Source of the DNA: Sulfuricurvum sp. 17-40-25
Lineage (GTDB): Bacteria > Campylobacterota > Campylobacteria > Campylobacterales > Sulfurimonadaceae
Assembly (NCBI GenBank): GCA_002282015.1
Contig: NCIJ01000003.1
Location: forward strand, 164,729-228,728
Direction: 5' to 3'
Length of the DNA stretch: 64,000 nucleotides
Each line of letters opens with the position of its first letter. The first letter of the stretch is position 1. The notes beneath the pieces are model-generated. The model searched no databases. It had not been told where the DNA came from and saw nothing but the letters and a program-made list of their open reading frames with translations. The position numbers were made by a program, and so were the translations under genes. Shown one piece after another: positions 25,158 through 33,552 of this stretch.

Positions 25158-26507
25158 TTAAACAATGTATTTGCCGGTAAAACACGCCGTACAATACTTA
25201 TCATCATCTGCATTCACACTACGCAGCAAAGCATCTTCGCTCAAATAGGCTAAAGAATCGGCTTCTATAAAAGCACAGATTTCTTCATTCGTCATATTCG
25301 AAGCGATCAGCTTGTCTTTATCGGGCGTATCAACGCCATAAAAACAGGGATCCGTTGTCGGAGGGCTTGAAATACGCATGTGGACTTCTGCCGCTCCTGC
25401 TTCTTTGAGCATACGTACAATACGTCGACTGGTCGTACCACGGACAATCGAATCATCCACAACGATCAAACGTTTACCGCGTATAAGATCATTAATAGGA
25501 GAAAGTTTCATCTTGACTTTCAAATCACGCATCTCTTGAGTAGGCTCGATAAACGTACGTCCAATGTAGTGATTACGCATAATTGCCATCTCAAAAGGGA
25601 TTCCGCTTGCTTGCGCATATCCGATAGCCGCGGGGACACCGCCATCAGGAACCGGGACAACCATATCAGCAACGACCGGCTTAGTAAGCGCTAGTTCTTT
25701 ACCCATCTCTTTACGCATGGTATACACATTTTGATTGTATACATTAGAATCAGGACGTGCAAAATAAACGTATTCAAAAATACAGTGTTTTGGGGTTGGC
25801 TCAAAGACTTTAATCGACTGAGGCGCTTTACCTTTTTCAAATATCAACAATTCACCTGGCTCAACATCACGAATAAACTCAGCCCCGATAAGATCAAATG
25901 CACACGTCTCAGATGCAACGACATAACCATCGCCCACACGTCCAAGACTCAATGGACGGAAACCAAAACGGTCACGCATCGCGAACATTTTAGATCGGCT
26001 TAAAAAGACCAGTGAATACGCACCCTCTATTTTTTGTACCGCATCAATAATACGGTCCGTTAAGTGCAGTTGGTCACTTTTGGCAATCAAATGGATTAAA
26101 TTTTCCGTATCCATAAAGGTCTGAAAAATAGCCCCTTTTTTTATCAAGGCATCACGTACTTCTTTTGCATTGGTCAAGTTTCCATTATGAACAATGGCCA
26201 TCTCACCAAGGTCATAACGGGCAAATACCGGTTGCGCGTCCAATATAGAGTCATCACCTGCCGTCGAATAACGGGTGTGGCCTATGGCCATATTACCCTT
26301 TAGGGTATTGAGTTTTTGAGTATCAAATACTTGCGTCACCAATCCACGATCTTTGATCGTATACAGTTTTTCACCGTCACTTGTACTAATACCTGCTGCT
26401 TCTTGTCCACGATGCTGCATTGCATGTAACGAGAAATACGCTAATTTAGACGCTTCTACGTGATCAAATATTCCGATAACCGCACATTTTTCATTTAAAC
26501 TACGCAT
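25158..26507 (-). CDS. purF: Amidophosphoribosyltransferase
   Basis: A 449-residue enzyme that makes phosphoribosylamine from PRPP and glutamine, the first step of purine synthesis. A 7-residue propeptide (MRSLNEK) precedes the nucleophile Cys8, followed by the Ntn glutaminase domain. The PRPP loop is LIVVDDSIVRGTTSRR. Four cysteines placed like those of the Bacillus iron-sulfur enzyme are present (HCIFEYVYF, DPCFYGVD, YCTACFTGKY), so this is the oxygen-sensitive Fe-S type. AAGGAG precedes the ATG; it follows dapB by 9 nt. Confidence 0.96.
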   Translation of the reverse strand: MRSLNEKCAVIGIFDHVEASKLAYFSLHAMQHRGQEAAGISTSDGEKLYTIKDRGLVTQVFDTQKLNTLKGNMAIGHTRYSTAGDDSILDAQPVFARYDLGEMAIVHNGNLTNAKEVRDALIKKGAIFQTFMDTENLIHLIAKSDQLHLTDRIIDAVQKIEGAYSLVFLSRSKMFAMRDRFGFRPLSLGRVGDGYVVASETCAFDLIGAEFIRDVEPGELLIFEKGKAPQSIKVFEPTPKHCIFEYVYFARPDSNVYNQNVYTMRKEMGKELALTKPVVADMVVPVPDGGVPAAIGYAQASGIPFEMAIMRNHYIGRTFIEPTQEMRDLKVKMKLSPINDLIRGKRLIVVDDSIVRGTTSRRIVRMLKEAGAAEVHMRISSPPTTDPCFYGVDTPDKDKLIASNMTNEEICAFIEADSLAYLSEDALLRSVNADDDKYCTACFTGKYIV

Positions 26508-26516
26508 CCGTGCTCC

Positions 26517-27287
26517 TTAGGCCAATTCCAAACAATCTGCGATATTATACAATCCATTGCCTTTTCCAACCAGCCATTTCGCTGCACGAATAGCTCCCTT
26601 AGAAAAGGTATTGCGACTCGTTGCAGTATGATGCAGTTCCACAAATTCACCGTCATTGTAAAATCCAACCGTATGACGTCCAACGATATCACCACCGCGC
26701 AGTGCCATCACCGCGATCTCATCACGGGTTCGTTCACCGATATTTCCCTCACGTCCACTCACACGAACCGCATCCAAGTCCAAATTGCGTCCTGCTGCTG
26801 CAGAATGTGCCAATGTCAATGCGGTTCCGCTTGGAGCATCTTTTTTATGACGGTGATGCTGTTCAACGATTTCAATGTCAAACCCTTCGAGTGTTTTGGC
26901 AGCTGTATGGACAAGCTTATTGAGAAGTGCCACACCCAAAGACATATTAGTAGCGTATAAAATTGGCATTGCTTCACTCGCCATTTTTAATAAGTTCATC
27001 TGGTGTGCATCTAAACCTGTTGTACCAATAACAATAGGAATAGGATGTTTAATCGCGCACTCCAGCAAGAGCTGTGTTGCATCAGGCAGGGAAAAATCGA
27101 TGACAATATCACACCCCTTGAGCAAGGTAGCCATATCGTTTGTGACCAGAACGGCCGGATCAATCGAAAAATTTAACTCATCACGCACATAAACCGCACC
27201 CAAAGAGATCTCAGTCTCATGATGCAAGTCATCAATAATTAGTTTTCCGACGCGTCCACCCGCTCCAAATACACCTACTCTAATCAT
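26517..27287 (-). CDS. dapB: 4-hydroxy-tetrahydrodipicolinate reductase
   Basis: A 256-residue NAD(P)H enzyme of the lysine and diaminopimelate pathway. The nucleotide-binding GVFGAGGRVGK is N-terminal and the catalytic motif EQHHRHKKDAPSGTA contains the proton-donor His and the Lys. The start is decided by spacing: GGGAG directly abuts the first ATG, but lies 6 nt before the ATG two codons later, which I choose. Upstream, TACAAT may be a -10 between trxB and dapB. Confidence 0.95.
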   Translation of the reverse strand: MIRVGVFGAGGRVGKLIIDDLHHETEISLGAVYVRDELNFSIDPAVLVTNDMATLLKGCDIVIDFSLPDATQLLLECAIKHPIPIVIGTTGLDAHQMNLLKMASEAMPILYATNMSLGVALLNKLVHTAAKTLEGFDIEIVEQHHRHKKDAPSGTALTLAHSAAAGRNLDLDAVRVSGREGNIGERTRDEIAVMALRGGDIVGRHTVGFYNDGEFVELHHTATSRNTFSKGAIRAAKWLVGKGNGLYNIADCLELA

Positions 27288-27336
27288 AGTCATCTCCCGT
27301 TCTCAGTGCTAAAATCGTATTGTATCGCCTTAGCGT

Positions 27337-28284
27337 TTAGCGGTGGCTTATCTTATCGACGTAGGCAATTGCTTGAAGCGCTGCTATCGAACCATCTCCA
27401 GCCGCACTGACAACTTGTTTTGGCGCGCTAATTCTCAGATCGCCTGTTGCATACAGTCCTGGGATGGAGGTATTCATATTAATATCCACAATCACTTCCC
27501 CAGCATTATTTGTCTCACATAAAAAGCTGCCGTCTTCTTGGATAAGCACCTCATTATTAACATCACGACCAACAAAGACAAATAGTCCCGGGGCATCGAT
27601 TTGACGCGTTGAACCATCATTAAAAACAACACGAATTCCTGTCACACCCATCGCGTCACCCAGTACTTCTTGGGGAGAAGCATTGAATAAAATCTCAATG
27701 TTGGGTGTCGTTTTAACACGCTCAATGGTATTTGGAGCAGAGCGGAACGTGTCTCGACGGTGAATAATGTACACTTTGGTACAGATCTTAGCCAAATAAA
27801 GAGCCTCTTCCATCGCGGTATCACCACCACCGACTATCGCTACTTCTTTACCTTTATAAAAAAATCCATCACACGTCGCACACGTACTGACACCACGACC
27901 AAAATATTTATCTTCACCGATAAATCCGGCTCGCTTAGGAGTTGAACCTGTAGCTACGATCACACTTTTCGCCGTGTTGGTCGTTCCGTCTGATTTATGG
28001 ATAACAAAAGTACCATCTTCATTGCGAGAGACACGAGTCACTTCCGACATCTCATGCTTCAATCCAAAACGCTGACACTGCTCAAGCCATGGAATCATAA
28101 AATCCATCCCACTAAGATTACGCGCTGTAGCCCCTGGGTAATTCTCTATCTCAGAACTCGAGGTGATTTGACCACCCGGCATCCCTTTTTCAAACATGAT
28201 GACATCATCCAATCCACCACGTGTTGTATATAATCCTGCGGTAAGACCTGCTGGTCCACCACCTATAATTGCACAATCCAACAT
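27337..28284 (-). CDS. trxB: Thioredoxin reductase
   Basis: A 315-residue flavoprotein that passes electrons from NADPH to thioredoxin. The FAD-binding [10 protein letters not shown] (8-17), the redox-active Cys135 and Cys138 (CATCDG) and the NADPH-binding GGGDTA (152-157) are all visible, and the C-terminal FAD contact reads [16 protein letters not shown] lies about 32 nt before the ATG. It is encoded downstream of trxA but separated by 216 nt, as a separate transcript or processed pair. Confidence 0.96.
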   Translation of the reverse strand: MLDCAIIGGGPAGLTAGLYTTRGGLDDVIMFEKGMPGGQITSSSEIENYPGATARNLSGMDFMIPWLEQCQRFGLKHEMSEVTRVSRNEDGTFVIHKSDGTTNTAKSVIVATGSTPKRAGFIGEDKYFGRGVSTCATCDGFFYKGKEVAIVGGGDTAMEEALYLAKICTKVYIIHRRDTFRSAPNTIERVKTTPNIEILFNASPQEVLGDAMGVTGIRVVFNDGSTRQIDAPGLFVFVGRDVNNEVLIQEDGSFLCETNNAGEVIVDINMNTSIPGLYATGDLRISAPKQVVSAAGDGSIAALQAIAYVDKISHR

Positions 28285-28315
28285 ACTATGCCTTCTATTA
28301 TTTATCTAATACTAT

Positions 28316-28321
28316 ATTATA
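28316..28321 (-). promoter_or_regulatory. -10 hexamer for trxB
   Basis: A perfect TATAAT on the minus strand in an AT-rich stretch, about 31 nt upstream of the trxB start codon. Confidence 0.5.
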
Positions 28322-28468
28322 GTACACCCTTACGGATAAACGATAGCAAAAGCGAATTTAGCAAAAAATCATTTTAGAAAACTTTTAGACTGAGAAGAAA
28401 AAGAGAAGTAATAAGAAAGAGAATATGATCTGAACCGATCAAGATTTAATGCATAAGAATATGCGTAT

Positions 28469-28490
28469 ACTAGGGGGTCATTTCCCTAGT
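28469..28490 (-). terminator. Hairpin downstream of trxA
   Basis: ACTAGGG and CCCTAGT form a perfect 7-bp stem with an 8-nt loop, 10 nt after the trxA stop. No U-tract follows, so it may be a terminator, a processing site or an mRNA stabiliser. A second small hairpin (GCATA/TATGC, 28451-28464) follows. The remaining trxA-trxB gap holds only the trxB -10. Confidence 0.55.
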
Positions 28491-28500
28491 GGTTTAACTC

Positions 28501-28818
28501 TTAAAGAAGAGCGTTGATTTTATCCGTAAATGCTTGCTTAGAAGCAGCACCTACCATTTGATCTACCATCTCACCATTTTTGAAGAAAAGAATCGTAGGG
28601 ATTGAACGGATACCAAATTTAACAGCAATTTCTTGCTCTTCATCTGTGTTTACTTTACAGATATTTGCTTTACCTTCAAAATCGTTTGCCAATTCTTCGA
28701 TAACCGGAGCGATCATACGACAAGGCCCACACCATGGTGCCCAAAAGTCAACAAGCGCAACGCCTTCTTTTATAGTCTCTTCAAAATTTGATGCCGTTAA
28801 TTCAACGTATTTGCCCAT
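28501..28818 (-). CDS. trxA: Thioredoxin
   Basis: A 105-residue protein disulfide reductase with the canonical active site WAPWCGPCRM (Cys30 and Cys33), the cis-proline in IRSIPTILFF and the C-terminal GAASKQAF. It supplies electrons to peroxiredoxins (for example Bcp in this window) and ribonucleotide reductase. A ribosome-binding site AAGGAAG and its own TATAAT promoter precede it. Confidence 0.97.
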   Translation of the reverse strand: MGKYVELTASNFEETIKEGVALVDFWAPWCGPCRMIAPVIEELANDFEGKANICKVNTDEEQEIAVKFGIRSIPTILFFKNGEMVDQMVGAASKQAFTDKINALL

Positions 28819-28851
28819 TTTTACTTCCTTGATTTAGGTTTATATCTGGCT

Positions 28852-28857
28852 ATTATA
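28852..28857 (-). promoter_or_regulatory. -10 hexamer for trxA
   Basis: A perfect TATAAT about 33 nt before the trxA start on the minus strand; the -35 region is poor, as is usual in Campylobacterota. Confidence 0.6.
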
Positions 28858-28914
28858 ACGCCTGTTTCTTTAAAACTACTTATTATGAAAACCTCATCAT
28901 TTTCGCTAGCTTAG

Positions 28915-29247
28915 CTATAAAGTGATGTTTTCAATCCACTCGATACCAGCATCTGAAACAATCAAGGCATCGATACAATAATCCGTATCCAGTTTTTTTT
29001 GCTGTTGATAGGTGTGGATTGTACGCGTCAACTTTTGAAGTTTTGATTTTGTGATATTATTGACGGCGGACTCATAAGTCATGCCACTTTTTACTTCGAC
29101 AAAATGTAGGACGTTTTCCTTGAATGCGATAATATCTATTTCACCGAAACGGTTATAGACATTTCGGTCGATAATTCGACATCCCTGTGATCTCAAATAT
29201 TCACAGGCCCGCTCTTCGGCAATATTTCCTCTTGCCTTCGTATGCAT
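28915..29247 (-). CDS. YraN/UPF0102 nuclease-fold protein
   Basis: A 110-residue protein of the YraN family with the PD-(D/E)XK nuclease core: ARGNIAEERACEYLRSQG, FGEIDIIAF and VEVKSG, in which Asp, Glu and Lys would form a metal site. Family function is not established; a role in DNA processing is suspected. The start is taken as ATG 6 nt after a GGA; a TTG overlapping the stop of the formate dehydrogenase gene (TTGA) is an alternative. The order YraN-trxA-trxB is remembered from Helicobacter. Confidence 0.88.
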   Translation of the reverse strand: MHTKARGNIAEERACEYLRSQGCRIIDRNVYNRFGEIDIIAFKENVLHFVEVKSGMTYESAVNNITKSKLQKLTRTIHTYQQQKKLDTDYCIDALIVSDAGIEWIENITL

Positions 29248-29249
29248 TT

Positions 29250-31325
29250 TCAATCCAAATAATCAGGTTTTACGATATCCACTTTGATCGATTTAAAACG
29301 CGCTGTTTTAATCAACTCATCATACTCATCCCCAAACAAAAAGTTTATTTTACTTTTTGCATGATGAAATGTTGTAAAAAGAGTCCCTTTTTTAACCGTC
29401 GAGCTTACTTTCACCCGCAAAGGAGCGCTTTGCCCGTATTGGCTTTTAAGGACCACAAAATCTTTATATTGAAAAAAATCTTCATCATCGACACTCACAT
29501 GCAGCGTATCCTCACTGTGACTGCGGCTGAGTTTTTCACATGCATTGGTTTGTGCCGCATTGTTATAATGAACCAGCACGCGCCCTGTAGTGAGATAATA
29601 TCCCTCATGTGTAGAAGCAACTAACAGCTCAGCGACTTGTCCGCGAGGCTCATACTGTTTATAACGAAACGCTCCAATACCGTCTTTGGTACGGAAATCA
29701 TGTAAGTGCAATACGGGCGTGTCTTCTTCTTGGATCGGCCATTGCATTCCACGTAAGCGATTGACTTCAAGCTTCTCATAGCTTGCCCCTGCAAAACGGT
29801 TCGGCGCTGCTATGCGAACATCGTTCCAGACATCTTCTGAGCTCTTATACCCGAAATCTTTTCCATAACGTTTTGAAATTTCCGCGATTACTTCCCAATC
29901 ATCCGGCATCGTTACATTAATTAATGGCTGAGAAAGATGCAATCGGCGCTCCGCATTGACATAAACACCTGTTTTTTCATACGCGCTTTTGACACCGAAG
30001 ATGATGTCGGCAAATTTAGTAATCTCATTATCAAATAGCTCATTGACGATCAATAAATCGAGATTTTTAAGAGCTGCGTGGATCTTATTTTGGTTTGGAT
30101 GGATGTGAGCGATATCTTCACCGATATTAAACACAGCCTTTACCCCCCCCTCGATCATCGCATTAATCAAATCAGGCGTCATCATTCCAATCTCTTTTGG
30201 AGGTTGGTAGTCAGGACCATAATACGGTAACATCCCGACATCACATGTTCCTTGGACATTATTTTGTCCACGAAGAGGCATAAGCCCAGCACCCCGTTTT
30301 CCAATATTTCCCGTAATCAATGAAAGATGGGTAATCGCCATAACCGCATACGATCCGTCTAAGTGCTCGGTAATCCCAAGCCCCCAGAAAAAGAGGCTTT
30401 TACGTGTCGCATATTTACGCGCGACCGTGCGAATCTCTTGGGCCAATGATTCATAACCAGGAATTTGAAGAAGGTAATCAGGGTTAGCATATGGATCATT
30501 TAATATTGACTCTTTGTAACCTTCATATCCTTTAGTACGACTTTCAATAAACTCTGCATTCACTAAATCTTCGGAAATAATCACATATGCCATCATATTA
30601 AGCATCATGAGATTAGCTTCATAAGGGATACTCAAATGGTGTGTTGCAGCTTTAGAAAGCTGAATACGGCGTACGTCCAATACGGCCAGTTCTACGCCCT
30701 TGTCTTTGATCACATCCAACATACGATTAGCCACAATTGGATGCCCTTCAGTCGTATTGGAACCCATGACTACCATAAACTCAGTTTCATAAATATCATC
30801 AAACGGATTGGTTGCAGCACCCTCACCTATGGTCATACGCATCCCTTTGAGCGATGGAGAATGACAAACACGTGCGCAATTATCAACGTGTGGAGAACCC
30901 ACTACATTACGGGTAAAATCCTGAAATAAAAATGAACTCTCACAGCTGGTACGCGCTCCCCCTATCGAAGCAAAAGAATGGGCACCGTGCTTATCGGTAA
31001 TCTCTTTAAGCTTACGAGCTGCCAACTCATACGCGCTCTCATAACTGATCTCGTAAAAATCAGGATCAACAGGCTCAAGATAGTCCATATCCAAGTCTGC
31101 AAAAAGTTCGGTATTGGCATTTAAAAATGATTTACGTACTCGCGCGTTACGAAGACGTTTAGCATTGGTGACAAAATCCCAACCCTGTTTTCCCTTGACA
31201 CAAAGGCGCCCTTGTGAAACGAGCCCTTCCTCTTTTGCAAAGACTTTTAATATCTTATTATCTTCAACTTCCGCAGAAATGTCACACCCTACCCCGCAAT
31301 AGGTACAAACGCTGTCGATTACCAT
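29250..31325 (-). CDS. Cytoplasmic formate dehydrogenase, molybdopterin catalytic subunit (Cys type)
   Basis: A 691-residue molybdenum/tungsten-bis-MGD oxidoreductase. The [4Fe-4S] ligands are Cys7, Cys10, Cys14 and Cys42, and Lys44 would carry electrons to the cofactor. The metal ligand is Cys154 beside His155 in DNCARVCHSP, exactly the formate dehydrogenase signature with Cys instead of selenocysteine. There is no twin-arginine signal, so it stays in the cytoplasm, like FdhF. The C-terminal cofactor domain contains YYLTTGRVLVHYNNAAQ. No beta or gamma subunit, chaperone or hydrogenase gene is adjacent, so its electron partner is unknown. It may oxidise formate or reduce CO2. The gene ends overlapping a possible TTG start of the yraN-like gene and follows the dehydrogenase gene by 23 nt. 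Confidence 0.9.
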   Translation of the reverse strand: MVIDSVCTYCGVGCDISAEVEDNKILKVFAKEEGLVSQGRLCVKGKQGWDFVTNAKRLRNARVRKSFLNANTELFADLDMDYLEPVDPDFYEISYESAYELAARKLKEITDKHGAHSFASIGGARTSCESSFLFQDFTRNVVGSPHVDNCARVCHSPSLKGMRMTIGEGAATNPFDDIYETEFMVVMGSNTTEGHPIVANRMLDVIKDKGVELAVLDVRRIQLSKAATHHLSIPYEANLMMLNMMAYVIISEDLVNAEFIESRTKGYEGYKESILNDPYANPDYLLQIPGYESLAQEIRTVARKYATRKSLFFWGLGITEHLDGSYAVMAITHLSLITGNIGKRGAGLMPLRGQNNVQGTCDVGMLPYYGPDYQPPKEIGMMTPDLINAMIEGGVKAVFNIGEDIAHIHPNQNKIHAALKNLDLLIVNELFDNEITKFADIIFGVKSAYEKTGVYVNAERRLHLSQPLINVTMPDDWEVIAEISKRYGKDFGYKSSEDVWNDVRIAAPNRFAGASYEKLEVNRLRGMQWPIQEEDTPVLHLHDFRTKDGIGAFRYKQYEPRGQVAELLVASTHEGYYLTTGRVLVHYNNAAQTNACEKLSRSHSEDTLHVSVDDEDFFQYKDFVVLKSQYGQSAPLRVKVSSTVKKGTLFTTFHHAKSKINFLFGDEYDELIKTARFKSIKVDIVKPDYLD

Positions 31326-31348
31326 CTGATATTTCCCTGAAGTTCAGG

Positions 31349-32101
31349 CTATTCGCCCTTTTTAAAATTAGTGAAGTTTACAATCCTATCTCTTAAAAAC
31401 TGCGGAAGTACTAAACTCATTTGGATCATTGCATAAAACCTCAATGGAAATGGGTAAAAACGCTTTTTTTTCGCTATTGCACCCATAATTTGCTTTACCC
31501 CAGCATCGGTTGTGAGTAAAAAGGGCATTTTAAATTTATTTTTTTGTGTCATCTCTGAATCAATAAATCCCGGCAGTATGTTCATCACCTCTATCCCATA
31601 AGGTATCAACTGATATCGTAACCCTTCTGCATACGCATTAAGCGCACGTTTGGAACTGCTATAGGCTACGGAAGTAGGCATGGAGATCAATGAAGCAAGT
31701 GACGAGATAAATACAATCTCTCCTGATTTTTGTTCTACCATTTTTGGAATAATCGGTTCCAATAAAGCATGCACACTTAAAAAATTGGTCTGAAAAAGAC
31801 GATGAAAATCTTCAAATGGGGTAATACCGGCTGAATGTCCTACTGAAATACCTGCATTTAAAATAATTCGATCAATATGTTTTTGGGCTAATTGTGCCCC
31901 AATTGTCCTCATCATTTCAAAATCATTCACATCGGATACAATTGTCTCTACCGTAGCCCCTTGTCCTCTACACAATGCTGCGACTTCTTCTAGCTTCTGC
32001 TCGCGGCGCGCTAAAAGGACTAACTCATTGCCATTGGATGCATATCCGAGCGCTAAATGCTTTCCCAAACCGCTGCTGGCTCCCGTAATTACTATGCGCA
32101 T
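31349..32101 (-). CDS. Short-chain dehydrogenase/reductase
   Basis: A 250-residue NAD(P)-dependent oxidoreductase with the Rossmann motif TGASSGLGKHLALG, structural NAG (82-84) and the active site Ser about 134 (ISSLAS), Tyr147 and Lys151 (YSSSKRALNAY). The arginines after the second strand (LARREQKLEEV) favour NADPH. The C-terminus is hydrophobic and basic (FYAMIQMSLVLPQFLRD), as in SDRs acting near membranes on lipids. Substrate unknown. A GGAG ribosome-binding site precedes the ATG; it shares a divergent promoter region with the CvfB-like gene. Confidence 0.9.
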   Translation of the reverse strand: MRIVITGASSGLGKHLALGYASNGNELVLLARREQKLEEVAALCRGQGATVETIVSDVNDFEMMRTIGAQLAQKHIDRIILNAGISVGHSAGITPFEDFHRLFQTNFLSVHALLEPIIPKMVEQKSGEIVFISSLASLISMPTSVAYSSSKRALNAYAEGLRYQLIPYGIEVMNILPGFIDSEMTQKNKFKMPFLLTTDAGVKQIMGAIAKKKRFYPFPLRFYAMIQMSLVLPQFLRDRIVNFTNFKKGE

Positions 32102-32127
32102 TATCTCTCCAGTTAGTGAATCTAAGC

Positions 32128-32137
32128 TATAATTATA
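32128..32137. promoter_or_regulatory. Overlapping divergent -10 elements
   Basis: The palindrome TATAATTATA gives a perfect TATAAT on both strands. On the plus strand it ends 7 nt before the ATG of the CvfB-like gene, so that mRNA may be leaderless; on the minus strand it serves the short-chain dehydrogenase. Confidence 0.6.
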
Positions 32138-32140
32138 ACC

Positions 32141-32980
32141 ATGAATGAAACATTAAAAATCGGAGAGATCAATCTCCTCATTATCGATCGCGATACAACT
32201 CCAGGTCTTTTTTTAAAAACCATGGACGACAGCGACATCCTTTTACCTAATCAATACGTTACAGACTCTATGTACATCGGCGATACTCTGGAAGTATTTG
32301 TTTACACAGACAGCGAAGATCGTCCCGTTGCTACCACTGCAACACCCAAAGCGATGCTAGACGAGATTGCTTTTCTAGAAGTCGTTGATACCAGTTCTAT
32401 TGGTGCCTTTGTCAATTGGGGATTGCCTAAAGACCTTTTTATTCCAAAAACCCTTCAAAAAACTCCCTTTAAAGTTGGTGAAAAGCGTATCATACGTATT
32501 ATATTGGATGAGAGAACAAATCGACTAGTAGGGACTGAAAAAGTCAGCAGAGCACTCATAGCTGCCCCTAAAACATTTTTTCCTAACACCCCAGTATCTT
32601 TTATGATTATTGCTAAAACACCCCTTGGTTATAAAGCTATTGTCGATAATTCCTATGAGGGAATGCTTTACAGCAATGAAATCTTTGAGACCCTTCGTGT
32701 CGGTGATGTCAAAAACGGCTTTGTTAAACAGCGTCGTGAAGATGGAAAGCTTGACCTCTCATTGCAAATGATCGGTAAAGCAAAATCTGGTAATGCAGCA
32801 ACAAAAATCTATGAGATGCTTCAAGAAAATGGAGGCATGCTTCCGTATAACTATAAAAGTGATGCCGAGCTTATCCAAAAGAGTTTTGGTCTCAGTAAAA
32901 AGAATTTTAAAAGTGCGCTTACACAGTTAGTTGAGAGTAATAAAATAACCATCAAGGAGAACGGAATTTATGGGATTTAG
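32141..32980 (+). CDS. S1-domain RNA-binding protein, CvfB family
   Basis: A 279-residue protein with three S1-like OB folds and a C-terminal winged helix. Visible family features are the N-terminal GEINLLIIDRDTTPGLFL, the second S1 domain VVDTSSIGAFVNWGLPKDLFIP, a third domain ending in RREDGKLDLSLQ, and a winged-helix tail (KSFGLSKKNFKSALTQL). CvfB-type proteins bind RNA and affect virulence-gene expression in staphylococci; the role here is unknown. The ATG has no ribosome-binding site and a TATAAT immediately before it. Its end overlaps the next gene by 11 nt. Confidence 0.85.
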   Translation: MNETLKIGEINLLIIDRDTTPGLFLKTMDDSDILLPNQYVTDSMYIGDTLEVFVYTDSEDRPVATTATPKAMLDEIAFLEVVDTSSIGAFVNWGLPKDLFIPKTLQKTPFKVGEKRIIRIILDERTNRLVGTEKVSRALIAAPKTFFPNTPVSFMIIAKTPLGYKAIVDNSYEGMLYSNEIFETLRVGDVKNGFVKQRREDGKLDLSLQMIGKAKSGNAATKIYEMLQENGGMLPYNYKSDAELIQKSFGLSKKNFKSALTQLVESNKITIKENGIYGI

Positions 32981-33188
32981 ACCTAAACATTCAGCATTCA
33001 CACATCTCGTTGCACGACGTATTAGTTACATGGAGGGTGATAAACTTATTAATCTTGTCAGTTTTAATCGCGATACCAATGCACTTGAAGTCACTATAAC
33101 AGAAGATGGGGTTGTCAAAACGGTAACTGATTTTCCATTTGCTCATTTGCCAAAAAAAGTCAAGCAACAGCTTAATCCGTTACAATAA
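32970..33188 (+). CDS. Small conserved-looking protein of unknown function
   Basis: A 72-residue protein (starts MGFRPKHSAFTHLVARR, ends QQLNPLQ). It is basic at the N-terminus, followed by a short beta-hairpin-like stretch (LINLVSFNRDTNALEVTITEDG). No signal peptide, membrane segment or cysteines. An AAGGAG ribosome-binding site 10 nt before the ATG and an 11-nt overlap with the CvfB-like gene support it as a real, coupled gene. Size and charge would suit an RNA-binding or ribosome-associated partner, which is speculation. Confidence 0.7.
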   Translation: MGFRPKHSAFTHLVARRISYMEGDKLINLVSFNRDTNALEVTITEDGVVKTVTDFPFAHLPKKVKQQLNPLQ

Positions 33189-33215
33189 CACACCACAAAC
33201 TAGGAGATATTGACT

Positions 33216-33530
33216 ATGTCACAATTTAATAATGTTACCGTAGATAAAAAAGCCAGTGTGTATTTTGATGGAAACGTCACGAGCCGAACCGTCAGATTTG
33301 AAGATGGCAGTCACAAAACACTTGGTATCATGTTGCCAGGCGATTATACCTTTGGTACCGGAGATAAAGAAATCATGGAAATCATGAGCGGTGAATTAGA
33401 AGTACAACTTCCAGGTTCAGATGCATGGACAAAAATTACCGGACCTCAAAGTTTTGATGTACCGGCTAACAGTTCATTCAACGTTAAAGCAAAAACAATA
33501 ATTGATTATTGCTGCAGTTATCTGAAGTAG
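33216..33530 (+). CDS. ppnP: Pyrimidine/purine nucleoside phosphorylase, PpnP-like
   Basis: A 104-residue single-domain cupin of the PpnP (YaiE, DUF1255) family, which splits nucleosides with phosphate. Family features are the N-terminal [18 protein letters not shown], the [11 protein letters not shown] turn, [11 protein letters not shown] and the closing [12 protein letters not shown]. Length equals the family norm of about 95-105. I choose the ATG with AGGAG about 9 nt upstream; the frame also contains a TTG two codons earlier. Confidence 0.9.
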   Translation: MSQFNNVTVDKKASVYFDGNVTSRTVRFEDGSHKTLGIMLPGDYTFGTGDKEIMEIMSGELEVQLPGSDAWTKITGPQSFDVPANSSFNVKAKTIIDYCCSYLK

Positions 33531-33537
33531 TTCTTTG

Positions 33538-33550
33538 GGGGATTTTCCCC
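33538..33550. terminator. Short G/C hairpin between convergent genes
   Basis: GGGGA and TCCCC form a 5-bp stem with a TTT loop between the nucleoside phosphorylase and Sel1-repeat genes; only a weak U-rich stretch (TATTATT) follows on the plus strand. Confidence 0.4.
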
Positions 33551-33552
33551 TA

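Noticed and set aside
25158..25170. purF C-terminus as a truncation
   Set aside because: The end YCTACFTGKYIV carries the two final Fe-S cysteines, so the protein is complete.
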